NCBI RefSeq assembly: GCF_030408435.1
Contig: NZ_CP047046.1
Location: 1,284,572-1,348,571, forward strand
Direction of reading: 5' to 3'
DNA: 64,000 nt
Origin: Corynebacterium auriscanis
GTDB taxonomy: Bacteria > Actinomycetota > Actinomycetes > Mycobacteriales > Mycobacteriaceae
Every line of letters starts with the position of its first letter. The first letter of the stretch is position 1. Positions 30,835 through 39,293 of this stretch are shown piece by piece. The notes under the pieces were generated by a model. The model made no database searches. It saw nothing but the letters and a program-made list of their open reading frames with translations, and was not told the origin of the DNA. The position numbers and the translations under genes are program-made.

Positions 30835-33684
30835 CTAACGCATAAGCCTCATGGGCTTGACCCAGCCCAGCAGCGCACCGATCCCATACAGAGCAGCAAA
30901 CAGCGCACCTGCGCCAGCCACGCCGGCCAGCAACTTTAGGAACCATCCCTTGGATGATGAAGGAGCTGCATCGGAGCCACTGGTCCCGTCAGAGCCTGGC
31001 TTGTCTGGGTTACCAGGCTCGACCGGTGGTTGTGGGTCCCCAGTCTCAGGCTTTCCGCCTGGAGCTTTGAAACCGACCTTGATTGGGTCGTGATCGCTCG
31101 CGCGAAAGACGTCCGGGCTGTAGAAATCTACCGCGTTGTAGTTGCGCCGGGAGTATTCAAAGCTCGTGGCTTCGTCACTGTTGATATCCCAAACGTCGGC
31201 TCCAGTGACGAGCTTCAGCGCTGCGGCATTGGCCATCACGTGGTCCAGGGAACCCAGCCGACCACTGAATTGGTAAGACAAGCCCGCATCGAAGTGAGTA
31301 TCGAGGTTGGTAAACCCGCTCTCCTCCAGAACGCGAATGGCATCCTCCTTCGCGTAGGCATTGAAGTCGCCCATCACGAATTGCGCCTTGTCCTGCCAAT
31401 CCTCCTGCGTTCCCAACCACTCGTTGAGTTGCTTGGACATCTCTGTACGCAACCGGGCATTATTGCCTTGGCCATCGCCAGTATCAGCATCGCCACGGGC
31501 CACCGAACCCTTGGACTTGTAGTGGTTCACTACTGCCACAAAGCTCTGACCTTCCTCGTCCGTCCGAAACTCTTGGGCCAGAGGCTGGCGCGCAATTCCG
31601 TTGAAGGCTTCGTGGTCCAGAATGCGGGATTCCCCTACCGGGGTCACCTTGTCGGGGTTGTAGATGAATGCGGTACGGATTACGTCCTCATCGTCTGGCA
31701 AGGTCTTGGGGCTGGGTACGAACTTCCAATTGCCACCAGCAGCATTCAGCGCGTCGACCAGTCGCTTCAACGATTCATCCCGATCGTGACCGAACTTCGC
31801 GGAGTTCTCGATCTCTTCCAAACCGAGTACGCTCACGTCCAGCTGGTTGATCGCCGCGACGATCTTCGCCTGCTGATCGTTGAATGCCTCCTGGCTGTAA
31901 GCTCCACGCACCTTGCACCCATTCGCCGTCACCGCCTTGCCATCACGGTCCTTGTACGCGCCACAACCTGCTTCATCCGCACCCAGATCGGTGAAGTAGT
32001 TCAACACATTGAAGCTCGCGATGGACAGCTGGCCGCCAACTTCGCGGGGACCGTTCGCTTCTGCTGCCCGGGAGTCGTCCCACGCAATCGGCAGCTCTGC
32101 CCGCTTGGTATCACCAGTGACTTCGCCAGTGGGCTGCAAGCCCCACTTCTTGAAGTTGTAGCTCAGCACCACTGGGTTCTGGAAGGTCACCTTGTCACCG
32201 GTACGCAAGGAACGAATGCCCTCTTGCGTGGATAAGTATGGCAAAGGCACGTCCTTGGCCGCATCGTTGAGGAAGTAATTGCGTGTCGCAGCATCGTCGA
32301 GGGTGATCACCTGCTTGAGGTTGTTATCCTCATATTTCTGCGCATCTGCCCCGGGGGCCACCATCTGCGTTGCTTGGTACAGCGGCTTGTCTCCAGCCAC
32401 TAAGTCCACACTGCCGAAGCTAGAGACCTCGTAGTTGTTGGTAACGGTGTATCCGCCTGTGGGCTTGAACAGCATGTGCTCGTTAGCTTCCCGCTGCGCC
32501 GGATCGGTTGGCACGTTATCGCCGATGGGCTTCGGCTTTTCACCGCAGTCTGCCGCTGGGTCGGTGGATTGTTTGGTCGACGCCGCCGTGATCTGCGTGG
32601 ACGTGTTGAACTCGGACACGCTACCCGTGACAATGACACACTTATCGAGCTCACTGGGAGCGGTATTACCGGTGTATACGAACACGGCCTGAGAGGCCTC
32701 CCCTGCCTGGCGTGCCTTGCCTCCGGTGCCACCCATTTGAATCACGAAACCCTTGAGGCCTCCCGTTGGGTAGGACGCTGTAACCCAACCCACTGTGGTG
32801 ACGGACTTGTCAACCAGGGGAGATTTTTCACCCGTGGACTGAATATCCGATATGGGGGTGGTCTTTTGCTGAGTGGACTCTGAATCGTTGCCGGGATCCG
32901 TGCCAGGGTTCGTATTGGGATCCGTACCGGGGTTCGTATCTGGATCCGTGCCAGGGTTCGTATTGGGATCCGTGCCAGGGTTCGTATTGGGATCCGTGCC
33001 AGGGTTCGACGAGTCGCCCGTCAGGGCATCCCCACCAGTGAACTGCGGGGTGGGATCGCCAGCCAGGAAGTCCTGCGCATTGTCGTCGGTATCCGCGCCG
33101 GCTTGCTTGCGCGAAGCCGAGGTGGTGTTGGACAGCGTGCTGGCCGGAGTTCCTTCCGCCACAGTGGTGGCACCAAATCCGACGATGTCTACTGCGCTAT
33201 CCCCCTGAGACCACTGTGCGGAGGTTTTGGTGAGGACCACGGTGCCCCTGGATCCGGACATGGCGAGTTGATTGCTTTGGGCGTCAGAAGAAAAGGAAGT
33301 AGTGCCACCTGTTCCCTGAGCACCTTGGATGAGGTAGTACCCTCCGGGAGCGATCTCACCGGCCAGAGTCACGGTAGTGCTGGCGGTGGTCCCCTTGGAA
33401 GACAGATAGTGCACGGCCCAACCGTCAAGAGAAATGGGTTTAGAGGTGGGGTTGTACAGTTCGATGAAGTCGTGCGTGAGAGTGGCACCAGTGTTACCAC
33501 CGCCACCGTAGACCTCGTTGATGATAACGTTGTCACCGCTGGTTGCAGCGCTTGCAACACCTGTTGATACTGACGCGCCGAATGCCCCAGGAACGACCAG
33601 CGTGCATAACGTCAAACCGGATACAGTGAGGGCCGAAGACAGCTTTCGCTGAGCAGAAAACAAGGAAATCAAGCCTTTCTTCAA
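30835..33684 (-). CDS. ExeM/NucH-like secreted endonuclease, cell-wall/membrane anchored
   Basis: This 949-residue secreted DNase has a signal peptide ending near ASAAT (residue 48) and then a lamin-tail domain (NEVYGGGGNTGATL, then DFIELYNPT). A linker of five 8-residue PGTDPNTN-type repeats follows, then an OB-like region and an endonuclease/exonuclease/phosphatase domain. That domain has SIASFNVLNYFTDL, LGLEEIEN, GDFNAYAKEDA and ASDHDPIKV. A C-terminal membrane segment ends the protein. The start is a TTG at 33684 with GGGGG 6 nt upstream. In C. glutamicum nucH and ushA belong to the Pho regulon. Here the two genes are adjacent, suggesting scavenging of phosphate from DNA. Confidence 0.9.
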   Translation of the reverse strand: MKKGLISLFSAQRKLSSALTVSGLTLCTLVVPGAFGASVSTGVASAATSGDNVIINEVYGGGGNTGATLTHDFIELYNPTSKPISLDGWAVHYLSSKGTTASTTVTLAGEIAPGGYYLIQGAQGTGGTTSFSSDAQSNQLAMSGSRGTVVLTKTSAQWSQGDSAVDIVGFGATTVAEGTPASTLSNTTSASRKQAGADTDDNAQDFLAGDPTPQFTGGDALTGDSSNPGTDPNTNPGTDPNTNPGTDPDTNPGTDPNTNPGTDPGNDSESTQQKTTPISDIQSTGEKSPLVDKSVTTVGWVTASYPTGGLKGFVIQMGGTGGKARQAGEASQAVFVYTGNTAPSELDKCVIVTGSVSEFNTSTQITAASTKQSTDPAADCGEKPKPIGDNVPTDPAQREANEHMLFKPTGGYTVTNNYEVSSFGSVDLVAGDKPLYQATQMVAPGADAQKYEDNNLKQVITLDDAATRNYFLNDAAKDVPLPYLSTQEGIRSLRTGDKVTFQNPVVLSYNFKKWGLQPTGEVTGDTKRAELPIAWDDSRAAEANGPREVGGQLSIASFNVLNYFTDLGADEAGCGAYKDRDGKAVTANGCKVRGAYSQEAFNDQQAKIVAAINQLDVSVLGLEEIENSAKFGHDRDESLKRLVDALNAAGGNWKFVPSPKTLPDDEDVIRTAFIYNPDKVTPVGESRILDHEAFNGIARQPLAQEFRTDEEGQSFVAVVNHYKSKGSVARGDADTGDGQGNNARLRTEMSKQLNEWLGTQEDWQDKAQFVMGDFNAYAKEDAIRVLEESGFTNLDTHFDAGLSYQFSGRLGSLDHVMANAAALKLVTGADVWDINSDEATSFEYSRRNYNAVDFYSPDVFRASDHDPIKVGFKAPGGKPETGDPQPPVEPGNPDKPGSDGTSGSDAAPSSSKGWFLKLLAGVAGAGALFAALYGIGALLGWVKPMRLMR
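32893..33011 (-). repeat. 24-bp in-frame tandem repeat in the nuclease gene
   Basis: About five units of 24 bp (GGATCCGTGCCAGGGTTCG type on the plus strand) encode the 8-residue motif PGTDPNTN. They form a flexible Pro/Asn/Thr-rich linker between the lamin-tail domain and the catalytic part. Copy number is likely to vary between strains. Confidence 0.88.
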
Positions 33685-33768
33685 GGTAAACCCCCGGAGC
33701 CGACTATCGAGGATGTCATTGGCGCTCCAGGGTGGGAACTAATGAAAGATTGAGTGAACGAGCCCCGG

Positions 33769-35913
33769 CTAGCGAGCTTGTGGCAGAATTCGCTTCGGCA
33801 GCTTCACCCAGTTAGGGATCATCCACTGTGGGATCATGCCGGTGTCATAAGCCCATGCCAGCAGACCTGCGCCAGCTAGGACGGACAACAGACCACCGAA
33901 GAGGAACGCCCAGAAGCCACGTTGCTGCTCCTTGGAGGATCCAGCGGAATCGGAAGAGCCGGGCTGGTCGGAGGAGCCGGGTACGTTATCGCCTGGGGTT
34001 GGCCCGGCCGGGAGTGTGGCGCCGTTGACCGGCATCATCTGGTCGGTGCCATTGTCGGTTTTCACTCGCAGTGCCACCGCGTTGGCCGGAACCATAACCT
34101 CGAGGGAGGTCTTACCGGTTTCGTTGTTGTCATTGGTGATGGTGTTGTCCAAATCCCCACTCACGGCCGGGGCCCACTTAATCTGCTCGCCCTCCTCATA
34201 CGCGAAGGAAACCTCAACGGTCTTGGCCATTGGCTCACCCTTGGTGGTGTAGCTCAGAGACGATAGCTCAATCTTTACCTTCTGATCCGCCGTCAGCTCG
34301 GCTGGGTTTGCATCCACAAAGTGCACGCCCACGCTGGTCTGATCGGTACGTGCTGCCAAGTCCTTGCTTGATGCGAGGTACTTGTTGAAGGCATCCACGT
34401 CGACTAGGCCCGTGTCCTTAATCTTGTTCGAGCCACCCTCATGGGTATCGAAGCCGGTGAAGCCATCGCCTTCGGCGAGCAGGAAATTATTACCTGCAAT
34501 GCGGTAAGTCTTGTTCTCGTCCAGAACCTTGCCATCAACCTTCACCGAGGTGATGCGAGAACCGATTGGAGCCGTAGGATCGTAGGTGTACTCCACATTC
34601 TTGGACAAGCCCAGTACCAAAACGGGGCGCTCGTCAGCTGCAGCGTTGCGCCACTGCTGCTCGAGAACCTTCTTGAACTGGGCACCCGTAACGTCCACGA
34701 CACCCAGGGTGTTGTTGAAAGGCTGAACAGCGTATGCATCCGAGAAAGTGACCTCTCCAGACATCAAATCCTCGCGAACACCACCGGCATTCATGATGCC
34801 GATATCGGCCTTGAAATCGGTGGACTTGTTCACCGATTCCAAGGTGGCATCGGCGATCATGGAGTTCAACGTGGATTCGGTACCACGGTTGCTGCCGGAG
34901 TCCGCCCCAGAGTTCGACCCACGAAAGAAGTTGGTAGCCGTGGTCGCGACGACCTTCTGCCCCTCTTCCTTAGCAGCGGTGGCCGCGGCCTGCACGATCT
35001 TTTCGACTTCCGCATCCTTCTCACCGTTACAGGCCTTCACAACCTCATCGGAGGTGCGGTTGGTGGTCTTTACGCTGACCACGCGCTTTTCCTTCTTGTC
35101 GAAAACAACATCGATGTCACCAATCAGCATGCCGTAGTTCGCAGGCTGCACTACAGGAGGCTGGCCATCGAGATTACGGTTCTGGTGGGTATGGCCAGCG
35201 ATGACGGCATCGACATCCTTGCTGAATCCCGCGGAGGTCACACCTTCGTGAACCAGTCCGATGACCACGTCGGCCTGTCCTTGCTGCTTCAAACGAGTGG
35301 CCTCAGCGTTCACAGCCTCGATAGGCTTAGAGAAGGTGATTCCGGGGATACCGGCAGGGCTTACCAGCTGATTCGTCGTATCGGTAATGGCGCCAATATA
35401 GGCGATTTTCACACCGCCTTTATTAACGATCGTGCTAGGTGCAACCTGAGCGCCCTTCATATTTGCCGCCAAGTATGGGAACTTGGCCAGCTTGCTGCCG
35501 TCAACACCCACGCGGCCGTTGAGGTCATCCCAACCCTTGTCCAGCTCGTGGTTACCAACTGCCGAAGCTTCCAGTTCCATGGCATTGAGAACCTCCACGG
35601 TCGGCTTGTCTTTCAGAATGGAGGACTCAAAAGGAGAACCACCGATGTTGTCACCAGCCGAAACAAAGCTAGTGTTCGGGTTGGTCTCGCGCTCCTTATC
35701 CAGGAAGCACGCCAGCGCGCCAGCGCCGATCTCGGTCACTGTGCCGCTTTTGGATGTCTTCTGCTGGATGTGACCGTGGAAGTCGGTCACGCCCAGGATG
35801 TTCAGGCTTACTTGGTCGGCCTCCGCTGCATATGCGGGAACAGACAGCGAAGTAAAGGCGACACTTGGGGTAACAACAAGCGCCAGCGCGGCACGCGAGA
35901 GCTTTCGCGACAT
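33769..35913 (-). CDS. ushA: UshA-like 5'-nucleotidase/UDP-sugar hydrolase, membrane anchored
   Basis: This 714-residue secreted metallophosphatase has a signal peptide (cleavage near AYAAEA, residue 30). A calcineurin-type domain follows with the metal motifs VTDFHGHIQ, SAGDNIGGSPFESS, VGNHELDKGWDDL and IAGHTHQN. Next comes the 5'-nucleotidase C-terminal domain with the substrate-stacking NNFLLAEGDGFTGF region. A Ser/Pro linker and a C-terminal membrane segment end the protein. The ATG at 35913 has GAGGAG 8 nt upstream. The leader contains a striking two-way hairpin (35921-35979). It would dephosphorylate nucleotides produced by the neighbouring nuclease. Confidence 0.92.
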   Translation of the reverse strand: MSRKLSRAALALVVTPSVAFTSLSVPAYAAEADQVSLNILGVTDFHGHIQQKTSKSGTVTEIGAGALACFLDKERETNPNTSFVSAGDNIGGSPFESSILKDKPTVEVLNAMELEASAVGNHELDKGWDDLNGRVGVDGSKLAKFPYLAANMKGAQVAPSTIVNKGGVKIAYIGAITDTTNQLVSPAGIPGITFSKPIEAVNAEATRLKQQGQADVVIGLVHEGVTSAGFSKDVDAVIAGHTHQNRNLDGQPPVVQPANYGMLIGDIDVVFDKKEKRVVSVKTTNRTSDEVVKACNGEKDAEVEKIVQAAATAAKEEGQKVVATTATNFFRGSNSGADSGSNRGTESTLNSMIADATLESVNKSTDFKADIGIMNAGGVREDLMSGEVTFSDAYAVQPFNNTLGVVDVTGAQFKKVLEQQWRNAAADERPVLVLGLSKNVEYTYDPTAPIGSRITSVKVDGKVLDENKTYRIAGNNFLLAEGDGFTGFDTHEGGSNKIKDTGLVDVDAFNKYLASSKDLAARTDQTSVGVHFVDANPAELTADQKVKIELSSLSYTTKGEPMAKTVEVSFAYEEGEQIKWAPAVSGDLDNTITNDNNETGKTSLEVMVPANAVALRVKTDNGTDQMMPVNGATLPAGPTPGDNVPGSSDQPGSSDSAGSSKEQQRGFWAFLFGGLLSVLAGAGLLAWAYDTGMIPQWMIPNWVKLPKRILPQAR

Positions 35914-35920
35914 AGGTAGG

Positions 35921-35979
35921 GCTCCTCTTCAGAGTATTGAAACGACAAGAGGAGCTAACCACCCGTTAGCTCCTCTTCG
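35921..35979 (-). promoter_or_regulatory. two-state SD / anti-SD leader before the ushA-like gene
   Basis: On the minus strand, GAAGAGGAGCTAAC (35965-35978), a 5-nt loop and GTTAGCTCCTCTT (35947-35959) form a 13-bp hairpin. Then 16 nt later the same GAAGAGGAGC (35921-35930) recurs as the ribosome-binding site of the gene. The middle arm can pair either with the upstream copy (13 bp, SD free) or with the real SD (9 bp, SD hidden). There is no T-run, so it is not a standard terminator of hisS. The pairing is visible; a switch function is inference. Confidence 0.5.
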
Positions 35980-36079
35980 CTCGGCAACAATTCACGCGGT
36001 CTTGCGCCTTTGCCCTCGTGTCAGAAAGATTTAGCCCTGAGTTTACTTGGCTCGCCCCCGTTTTGGGGACGAACTTAAC

Positions 36080-37366
36080 CTAATTCAAGACGGTCGCGAG
36101 TTCGGCGACCACCGAATCGACCGCCACGTCGCGCTGCTCGTGTGCAGCTAGGTCCTTCAGTGCTACCGTTCCTGCTTCCAGCTCTGCATCACCCATCACG
36201 AGGGCGAATGTGGCGCCTGCGCGATCGGCGCCCTTCATCGCACCCTTGAGCCCTCGATCTCCATAGGACATATCGGCGCTGAGCCCCGCAGCCCGCAGCT
36301 CGTCAATCAACCGAGCCATCTTGGCCTTGGCAGCACTTCCCAGGGCCACGCCGTAAACATCCACCCGTCGCCCCTCGGATGCCTGCGTGCCCTCTGCCCG
36401 CAACGCCAGCAAGGTGCGGTCTACACCCAACCCAAAACCGATGCCCGAGAGATCTTGTCCGCCCAGCTGAGCCATCAAACCGTCATAACGGCCACCGCCA
36501 CCGATACCGGACTGCGCGCCCAATCCATCGTGGACGAACTCGAAACAGGTTTTGGTGTAGTAGTCCAACCCGCGCACCATACGGGGGTTGATAGCGTACT
36601 GCACGCCAAGATCGTCCAACATTCCAGTCACGGTCTCAAAGTGCTCGCGAGAACTATCACTCAGGTGGTCGAGCATCAGTGGAGCATCGGCCAGCATCTC
36701 CTGCATTTCCGGGCGCTTGTCGTCCAATACGCGCAGTGGATTGAGTTCGGCGCGCCGAGTCGTTTCCTCGTCCAAGGGCAGCTTGCGCAGGAATTCTTGC
36801 AACTTGGCACGGTATGCGGGGCGATCGGAATTATCGCCCAAGGAGGTCAGTTCCAAGCGCTGGCCGGTGAGCCCGACGCTGCGGTAGCAACGATCGGCCA
36901 GGGCAATCACCTCGGCATCGAGGTAAGGATCATCAACCCCCACGGCCTCCACGCCGACTTGCTGCAACTGGCGATAGCGGCCTGCTTGAGGCCGTTCATA
37001 ACGGAAAAAGGGGCCCGCGTAGACCAGCTTGACGGGCAATTGTCCGCGATCCAAGTTGTTTTCAATGACTGAACGTATAACCCCAGCGGTACCCTCCGGG
37101 CGCAAGGTCACACTGCGGCCGCCGCGGTCTGCGAACGTATACATTTCCTTGCTCACCACGTCGGTTGATTCACCGACGCCCCGGGCAAACAGATTCGTGT
37201 CTTCAAAGATTGGCAGCTCGATGTGTTCGTAACCGGCTTGGCGGGCGGCATTCGTAAACGCCTCGCGGATCGCTAGGAACTCATGCGAGTTCGGCGGGAA
37301 GTACTCTTGCACGCCCTTGGGCGCGCTTAATGCCTGTAACTTTTTCTTCGCTGCGCTGTCATTCAC
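36080..37366 (-). CDS. hisS: histidyl-tRNA synthetase
   Basis: This 428-residue class II synthetase has motif 1 near residue 60, motif 2 ([17 protein letters not shown] near 120) and the HisRS signature [12 protein letters not shown] near 265. [10 protein letters not shown] is motif 3, and an anticodon-binding domain ends the protein. The start is a GTG at 37366 with a weak ribosome-binding site. It lies 49 bp after the metallo-beta-lactamase-fold gene, a conserved order. A short hairpin GTCCCC-N5-GGGGGC directly follows the stop but lacks a T-run. Confidence 0.96.
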   Translation of the reverse strand: MNDSAAKKKLQALSAPKGVQEYFPPNSHEFLAIREAFTNAARQAGYEHIELPIFEDTNLFARGVGESTDVVSKEMYTFADRGGRSVTLRPEGTAGVIRSVIENNLDRGQLPVKLVYAGPFFRYERPQAGRYRQLQQVGVEAVGVDDPYLDAEVIALADRCYRSVGLTGQRLELTSLGDNSDRPAYRAKLQEFLRKLPLDEETTRRAELNPLRVLDDKRPEMQEMLADAPLMLDHLSDSSREHFETVTGMLDDLGVQYAINPRMVRGLDYYTKTCFEFVHDGLGAQSGIGGGGRYDGLMAQLGGQDLSGIGFGLGVDRTLLALRAEGTQASEGRRVDVYGVALGSAAKAKMARLIDELRAAGLSADMSYGDRGLKGAMKGADRAGATFALVMGDAELEAGTVALKDLAAHEQRDVAVDSVVAELATVLN

Positions 37367-37415
37367 AAGTACAAAGTTTAACCATTACCTTTTGACGCGC
37401 AGGGTGCAGGTAGTA

Positions 37416-38204
37416 CTAACGAACCGCCTGCAGGTACCCGTTGGTGCGCTTTTCTTCACCAATGGTCGTAGCTTGGCCATGGCCGGTAACAACGACATCG
37501 TTGTCGTCGAACTCATGGGTGAGTTTTTTGAGGGACAACACCATATCCTCCGGTGAGCTACCCGGCAGATCAGTTCGGCCTACCCCGCCACGGAAGAGGA
37601 CGTCACCGCCGATGATGAATCCCGGCACGCGGAACATCACATGGCCTGGAGAGTGCCCCGGCATGTGGTGGATATCGAATTGCACTCCCGCGATGTCGAT
37701 GCTGTCTTCCGTCAACTCGCGCAGGTCGGCAACCGGTTTCATGGTGGCGACATCAAAAATTTGGGCAAAAGGGGAAGCTGATTGATCCATTTCCAAAAAT
37801 GGACGGTCTAACGGGTGAACATAAACGGGTACGTTAAAGTCCGCAGCATCGCGGATGTGATCAATGTGACCGTGCGTGAGGACAACTTTTTCCACGTGGA
37901 AGTTCAGGTCACGGCCCAAGCTGGTGACCGTATCGAAAGCGCCCAGGCCAGGATCAATGACCACGGCCGGTGCGGGAGCGGATGTGTCGTGCCCCGATGT
38001 AGAGGCGGAGGAGCTGGATCCCGTGGCGGCGTCGGTAATAGAAGAACCCGCAGGGGTGCCGGCAGCAACAGAGCGATTGATGAGAACATAGCAATTGGTC
38101 TGGAAAGGACCGGCCGAAAACGTGAGGATCTCCACCGATGGTGAAACGGCATCCACAGTGACGGGCGCGCTGGGGCTGGTCGAGGGATTAAACAAGTCAG
38201 TCAT
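37416..38204 (-). CDS. metallo-beta-lactamase-fold hydrolase, glyoxalase II-like
   Basis: This 262-residue cytoplasmic enzyme has the binuclear zinc motif THGHIDH at residues 110-116, MPGHSPGHV near 170, GGDVLFRGGVGRTDLPGS near 192 and a last histidine in VVTGHGQAT near 240. Family members hydrolyse thioesters such as S-lactoylglutathione or mycothiol analogues; the exact substrate is unknown. Residues about 47-78 form a Ser/Ala/Thr-rich insertion that breaks the first beta-strand region. It is upstream of hisS and divergent from the cyclophilin gene. Confidence 0.85.
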   Translation of the reverse strand: MTDLFNPSTSPSAPVTVDAVSPSVEILTFSAGPFQTNCYVLINRSVAAGTPAGSSITDAATGSSSSASTSGHDTSAPAPAVVIDPGLGAFDTVTSLGRDLNFHVEKVVLTHGHIDHIRDAADFNVPVYVHPLDRPFLEMDQSASPFAQIFDVATMKPVADLRELTEDSIDIAGVQFDIHHMPGHSPGHVMFRVPGFIIGGDVLFRGGVGRTDLPGSSPEDMVLSLKKLTHEFDDNDVVVTGHGQATTIGEEKRTNGYLQAVR

Positions 38205-38245
38205 GTATCCAACCTTAGCGAGCTGAGTGTTTTGGGTGCGTTACC

Positions 38246-38275
38246 TTAGGAACATTGGGAGCTCTAAGGCATAAT
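38246..38275 (+). promoter_or_regulatory. possible promoter of the cyclophilin gene
   Basis: TTAGGA (38246-38251), an 18-bp spacer and CATAAT (38270-38275) lie about 75 bp before the GTG at 38352, in the gap between divergent genes. The match to the sigma-A consensus is moderate. Confidence 0.35.
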
Positions 38276-38351
38276 GGCCTATTGATAGTTGCAAGCTGGA
38301 TGGCGCGGAAACTATGCCGTCGTAACCGTTGTAGAAAGGTCGCTAATTAGC

Positions 38352-39257
38352 GTGTCCCAGAAGAACCTCGACCGCGATATGCCCAATAAGGGACGGCGCG
38401 ATGAAGCTCTCAACGAGCTGGAAAAAACCCTTCGATCCCGCGAACGGCGCGCGAAGGCCGCGCCACTAGGCGTAATTTTCGCCACCCTCGCTGTATTGGT
38501 TTTGCTGGTCGGCGGTATTTACATGGCTGTTACGTGGAACAGCGACGAAAAATCGACTGAAGCGGCTGACCAAACTTCCTCCGAACAGCAAACGCCCGAA
38601 GCTGCGGCAATGCCGGACAAGCCACTGGAGCCTTACGGCCAGACCGTGAAATGTGAGTACAAGAAGGACGGGAAGGCTGCAAAGCCCGTGTCCGCGCCAA
38701 ACGGTGATGGAATTGCAACCACCGGTACGCAGAAAGTCATCATCAAGACCAACGAGGGCGACATACCCCTCGAGGTTGATGCGGCGCAGTCCCCTTGTAC
38801 CGTGAATTCCTTCGTTCACCTAGTGGAAGCGAAGTTCTTCGACAACACCGTATGCCACCGTTCGGTGAAATCCGATGGACTGACAATCTTGCAGTGTGGT
38901 GACCCCACCGCAAAGGGCAACGGTGGCCCTGGCTACCGATTTGCCAACGAGTTCCCGGAGAACGCCTTCGTGAAGAAGGGTGAAAAGGTAGATCCGATGA
39001 ACCCACCAGAGGGCCTGCAAAAGCCAGTGAAGTACCCACGCGGCTCCCTAGCTATGGCCAACACCGGTCAGCCAGAGACCAATGGTTCCCAGTTCTTCCT
39101 GGTGGATCAGGATTCCACCCTGCCTCCGACCTACAACATGTTCGGCAAGATCACCGACGAGGGCCTAAAAACCCTGGACAAGATCTTGGAGAAGGCACCG
39201 CAAGACGATGGCAAGCCCAAGGACGAGGTGCGCATCACCTCGGCCACGAAAGCTTAA
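38352..39257 (+). CDS. membrane-anchored cyclophilin-type peptidyl-prolyl isomerase
   Basis: The protein of about 301 residues has a charged cytoplasmic N-terminus and one membrane segment at about residues 40-62 (FATLAVLVLLVGGIYMAV). A Glu/Thr-rich linker leads into a cyclophilin domain with RGSLAMANTGQPETNGSQFF and YNMFGKITDEG. It would catalyse proline isomerisation of exported proteins outside the membrane. A GTG at 38352 is preferred, with AAAGG at a rather long spacing; an ATG at 38379 is the alternative. The gene converges on rel. Confidence 0.88.
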   Translation: MSQKNLDRDMPNKGRRDEALNELEKTLRSRERRAKAAPLGVIFATLAVLVLLVGGIYMAVTWNSDEKSTEAADQTSSEQQTPEAAAMPDKPLEPYGQTVKCEYKKDGKAAKPVSAPNGDGIATTGTQKVIIKTNEGDIPLEVDAAQSPCTVNSFVHLVEAKFFDNTVCHRSVKSDGLTILQCGDPTAKGNGGPGYRFANEFPENAFVKKGEKVDPMNPPEGLQKPVKYPRGSLAMANTGQPETNGSQFFLVDQDSTLPPTYNMFGKITDEGLKTLDKILEKAPQDDGKPKDEVRITSATKA

Positions 39258-39261
39258 TTAA

Positions 39262-39293
39262 AGGAGCAGCCCGCCCGGGCTGCTCCTCTTTCC
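39262..39293. terminator. bidirectional terminator between the cyclophilin gene and rel
   Basis: The 12-bp perfect inverted repeat AGGAGCAGCCCG / CGGGCTGCTCCT is separated by two bases. A pyrimidine tail CTTTCCTT follows on plus and TTAATTAA lies on the other side. It fills the whole gap between the two convergent stop codons. Confidence 0.88.

Noticed and set aside
32893..33011. CRISPR-like repeat array
   Set aside because: The 24-bp units are contiguous with no unique spacers and encode a PGTDPNTN linker inside a secreted nuclease.
34441..35919. Plus-strand open frame (492 codons) opposite the ushA-like gene
   Set aside because: Same explanation: antisense shadow with no domain or ribosome-binding site.
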